NCBI GenBank assembly: GCA_949318235.1
Contig: OX439137.1
Coordinates: 5,998,641-6,062,640 of the forward strand
DNA: 64,000 nt
Direction of reading: 5' to 3'
Source: Ecdyonurus torrentis
Lineage: Eukaryota > Arthropoda > Insecta > Ephemeroptera > Heptageniidae
Shown here in pieces: positions 60,701-64,000 of this stretch. The translations under genes were made by a program, and so were the position numbers. Within the stretch, counting starts at the first letter, position 1. The number at the start of each line of letters is the position of its first letter. The notes below the pieces were generated by a model that saw only the letters and a list, made by a program, of their open reading frames with translations, was not told where the DNA came from and searched no databases.

Positions 60701-62546
60701 CTTTATAATCTTGTGTTGTACATGGTAGTGCATGAGCTTGATTTCCAGTAGCTTGCTGTGGCATTGCGTAAGTTGCTTGCACATTTTGTGTTGGATACAC
60801 TGCACTTTGAACTGGAGTACCTTGAGGACTTGTATAAGGAACATTATTAGTCATGGTACTCTGAAGTGGCTGTGGAGCTCTGAATACTTGATTTTGAGCT
60901 TGATACTGGTGAGATACTTGCTCTTGTCTTGGTATCTGATTTGTTAATTTCTCAAGTGACTCTAATTCAGCAGCTATTCTTGCTATTTCTGGTGTTAGTT
61001 TAAGTAAAGGTGGCATTCTAGGTTTTGATGTTGAATGTTGTGTTTTTGGATCTATTTGTGCTGGAGATGTTCTGTTTTGAGTTTGGGGTAAGCTCGGGCT
61101 AACTGATGGTAAATGAGGTGAAAAGCCTGGTGAAGTGTGAGGAGGATTTACTGATGACGCACATTGTACATTGTATGGTAAACTAGGAGAACTAGTTGGT
61201 AGAATGGGTGATTCTCTATTAGCTTGAGAATAAACAGGTGGTGTGGACACGGCAGCCAAAGTGGCAGTTAAAATAGGGGTAGAGCAGCTAGTAGTTGAGG
61301 GAACTACATTGCTTTTTTCAAGAGTATTATTACTTTCATAATTATTAATATTATCTACAACTTGACTACTATATTCTTTATCAGTACCTTGTGGACTACC
61401 AGGACTGGACTGAGCTGGTTCCAAAGTTAGACCCAGGTTTGCAAGAGCTTCTGGAGGTATTTGTCGAGGGTCCACTGAGTTATTACGACTGCTGTTGTTG
61501 GCAGTCTCCTGTTAACATAGGTAAAAGTTAATACATAAATTACTAAGAAGAATATGGTTTACATAATATGAAATATCAGCCAGGCACCTACTTGCTTAAA
61601 GGAATAGACCAGAGAAAAACATAAGCATTTATATCACAAAACACTTGATGGGATTTACATACATAACATTAGTTTGTCTAAAAACCCAACAGTAGCCCCG
61701 TAGCAGTGATCACAAAATTCGATTTATGCAACCCGCACAACATATTCATACTAATTTTTGCATGTTTCTGACGTCATAAATATGAATTTTCATGCAAATC
61801 GCATACTTTACCGTTTTTTCACGCTCTCTCGTGGGGCTACATTAACATTCTGGTAAAAATTGTTATCAGTATTGGAGATCCCATTTCGTGTTTATTCATT
61901 AAAAAGCACGTGTTGTTTTATGTGGTCTATGGCTTTAAAGCCGTATTCTGATTTTTACATAACAATGTGCATAGCAAAATTCAACAATGAAAATGTATGG
62001 TTGAATTTTGTTATGCAAAGTGTTATGCAAACACAGCTTAATCATATACTGTACTGTAATATGTGTGACAAAAAAAGTATTGTGATGTATTCTAAAATAT
62101 TCTAAATATAGAAAATATACTTAAGCAGTGCTGATAAATGAAAATTACTAAAAAAAAAAAATAATAATAATAAAATTAAAACTAATACAATAATAGGCTT
62201 TACGTAAAAAAATCTTACAAGCACAATAAGTGAAAGTAATAGAAAAGTTAAAACAGCTAGGCTTACCTCTGGGTTTGAAATAGTTGGTGAGGGGTTTGAA
62301 CTCTCCAGATCAATGACCTCTTGAACTTGAGGTCTGGCAGAAGAGCTTGAGCAAGTTGCAGGCTGTCAAAAATAAAAGAGTTGAAATTAGTTTAAAAAGC
62401 AAATGTGTGTTCTGAAAATAAGTTTTGTTAAGGACCTTGCGCATACAAATATTTTTCATTGGTAATTTTAAATTAGCTTTTAAGGATTAATCTCAGCCCT
62501 GGAAAAATGCATAAATAAATAATGAAAAAAAATAAATAAATAAATA

Positions 62547-62577
<31 letters not shown>

Positions 62578-64000
62578 ATAATACTAAAATAAAATAAATA
62601 AATAAAAATAAATAATAAAAAATAATAATGAATTTTTAGAAGCATTAAAAAAAAAAGGTCTATGAGCAAAATAATAGACCCCTTTCACATCCTTGTGCTT
62701 TGTCGCCATGTTTGTGGTGCCTATTGTTCGTTTGTCCAACATAGGAGAAACATAATTGCTTCTAATTTTTCATTTAAAAGGAGTTTATTTCAACTAAACT
62801 AATTTTTCTCATATCTTGCAAGCTTATTAGAAGCTAGAAATAAGTGTTTGATTGAGGTTTCAGTTTTTTTTTTTTTTTTTTTTTTTTTTGCTAATATTAA
62901 AAAAATTAAAATGATGTTTTTCCTATGCTGGCCTATGTAGTCATAACCAGCAAAATGGTGGCTCTTAAATATCAGTGCAACCGGTGTATAATTTTTGTAA
63001 CCTGTTTTCTGCTACTAAAATGACAATCATACCTACGATTACACACAAATTTCCACCCCGTTTTGAAAAATATTAATATTGAATTTTGCAGCAAAATAAA
63101 AATGATTTAAAGTCAATTGTGAGAATGTATGAGCAGTATCAATGTATCATCTTTTTATCAATCAAATTAGCAACTATGATAATTAAAAGATTTGAAAGAT
63201 AAACACATCTAGATAGATTAGGAAATATTGGGGAATAGGAAATAGGAATGAGCTTAGACTGGTGGAGACCCCGTCAGTATGTACTCTGTAAGCGTATTAG
63301 TATTACCATCTCCCATTCCCCAATTTTTCCTAATCTATAAGTGTTTTTCTATCAAATCTTTTTACTATCAATCATTGTATACACTCTGGCCAAAACAAGG
63401 TCGTTCCGGCCAAAAGCTGTATCCGCAGTGCTAAACCAATCAGAGAGCGTGTTATAAACCTACTAGCTAATCACAGTTTACTTTACATAGTTAATTACAC
63501 TGTATCTGTACGAACTAGTATTGGAAGCAATGTACATACTCTTCAATAAAAAAAATTTACTCTTTGCCTTTACGCTAAGGCAAGAGAGTAAGATTTTCTA
63601 TGCAATAGTATGTGCATAGTTGCTGTTTTTTTCTTATTATTTATTAAATAAGCTAATATGTTAATTAATAAAAAAAGACAGAAAGGAAAGAGGTGGGAAA
63701 GCATTGAGCATAATAATAGCAATTTATAAGCTTACCTTAGGCAAAACATGTGCAGTTCTAGTATGTTGTTCTTGCAGTGACTGAGTTGTAATAGCTTGAG
63801 AACGGACTGGTTGGATAACTGGACCTCTAGTTTGCTCTAGAGCTGGTTGACTGGTAACCACACTAACAGTCGGAGCACTAACTGGCTGGTTAACAGTTTT
63901 CCTTGTCTGTTCTTGTACTGGTTGAGTCGCAAGAACAGCTGGAGAACTGACTGGTTGGTAAACAAATGTTCTAATTTGTTCTTGAACTGGTTGTGAGGTG
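54792..64000 (-). CDS. Giant Q/S-rich protein with 11 C2H2 fingers, 5' end outside window
   Basis: The exons are >64000-63736, 62364-62267 and 61508-54792, the last coding 2238 aa. The right-edge exon encodes repeats of (T/S)QP(V/A)xEQTR. The second encodes VIDLE, a SUMO-interaction-type motif, in the frame that joins the big exon. Big-exon residues: Pro/Ser/Gln-rich 1-250; Gln-rich about 270-440; about nine repeats with VNPN and GFQQSS (545-740); helical coiled-coil stretch (about 800-1125); four TATVESD repeats (about 1215-1265). Five fingers follow (about 1300-1465), then two (about 1715-1760), a Ser/Lys-rich region with three roughly 40-aa repeats, and four terminal fingers (about 2110-2238). 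It is a likely nuclear regulator. Exon 2 (98 bp) does not fit the phase of the right-edge exon with the plain acceptor. An internal acceptor after gctcaag or an unseen exon is needed. Confidence 0.85.
61600..61934. mobile_element. TTAA-type MITE, copy 2
   Basis: It is flanked by TTAA at 61596-61599 and 61935-61938. It is in the same orientation as copy 1 (51819-52160). It lies in the intron just upstream of the 6.7-kb exon. Confidence 0.85.
62365..63735. other. Intron of the giant gene, repeats only seen
   Basis: It contains A/T-rich (AAATA)n-like sequence flanking the exon side, a poly-T tract near 62870, and an inverted copy of the 'gattggctag' family at 63205-63530. No convincing extra exon could be read, although the phase conflict predicts one or an alternative acceptor. 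Confidence 0.5.
63205..63530. mobile_element. 'gattggctag' family element, copy 3 (inverted)
   Basis: It is inverted relative to 7660-7905: ggccaaaacaaggtcgttcc, gctaaaccaatcagag and gttaattacactgtatct are shared. The left part (agattaggaaa...ttggggaat) is itself mirrored by attccccaattttt...aatct. Confidence 0.7.

Noticed and set aside
60083..60751. 222-codon Val/Ala-rich plus-strand frame
   Set aside because: It is the antisense of the CAG/CAA-rich Gln region of the giant gene; low complexity with no independent signals.
1..64000. CRISPR array or prokaryotic operon
   Set aside because: The repeats are palindromic transposons or microsatellites, and the genes have introns and metazoan domains.

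Overview
This is AT-rich animal nuclear DNA. The genes have introns with GT-AG borders, there are no bacterial signals, and one gene encodes a full-length syntrophin, a metazoan family. The species cannot be named. The density of palindromic MITEs, long foldback elements, microsatellites and homopolymer runs suggests a repeat-rich marine-type invertebrate, but that is only an impression.

Layout. At 649-1996 (-) lie three phase-consistent exons of an unidentified small protein. At 5602-12766 (-) is a seven-exon syntrophin whose exon phases all agree and which gives a 491-aa protein. At 12767-16444 is repeat-filled DNA with a tandemly duplicated, poly-A-tailed fragment. At 16445-20616 (-) is a three-exon gene for a 785-aa DNA-binding protein with four CENP-B-N/pipsqueak-type helix-turn-helix units, one CENP-B/Tc5-type HTH, a terminal C2H2 finger and no transposase domain. 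At 25225-38226 (+) is a three-exon C2H2 zinc-finger gene with a 6.2-kb intron invaded by a 5-kb transposon. At 42100-44583 (-) is a C2H2 gene with about 15 fingers and a probable untranslated 5' exon near 46.9 kb. At 50770-51509 (-) is a terminal exon encoding a bHLH-zipper-like domain. From 54792 to the right edge (-) is a very large Q/S-rich gene with 11 C2H2 fingers, one exon of which is 6.7 kb.

Functionally, syntrophin is a dystrophin-complex adaptor. The next five loci all look like nuclear DNA-binding proteins (HTH, C2H2, bHLHZ), with large final coding exons, acidic, Q- or S-rich linkers and AT-rich codon use.

The rest is mostly non-autonomous DNA transposons. Several carry target-site duplications that can be read directly: perfect 8-bp duplications flank 9994-10663, 22531-23768, 25330-25954, 26642-27990 and 29972-35034. 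The last element is 5 kb, contains a roughly 3-kb internal foldback, and has a nested hAT-like insertion in one arm whose empty site is preserved in the other arm. A 5S-rRNA-derived SINE and a tRNA-derived SINE (itself split by a MITE) are also present. No transposase, rRNA gene, functional tRNA gene or CRISPR array was found.
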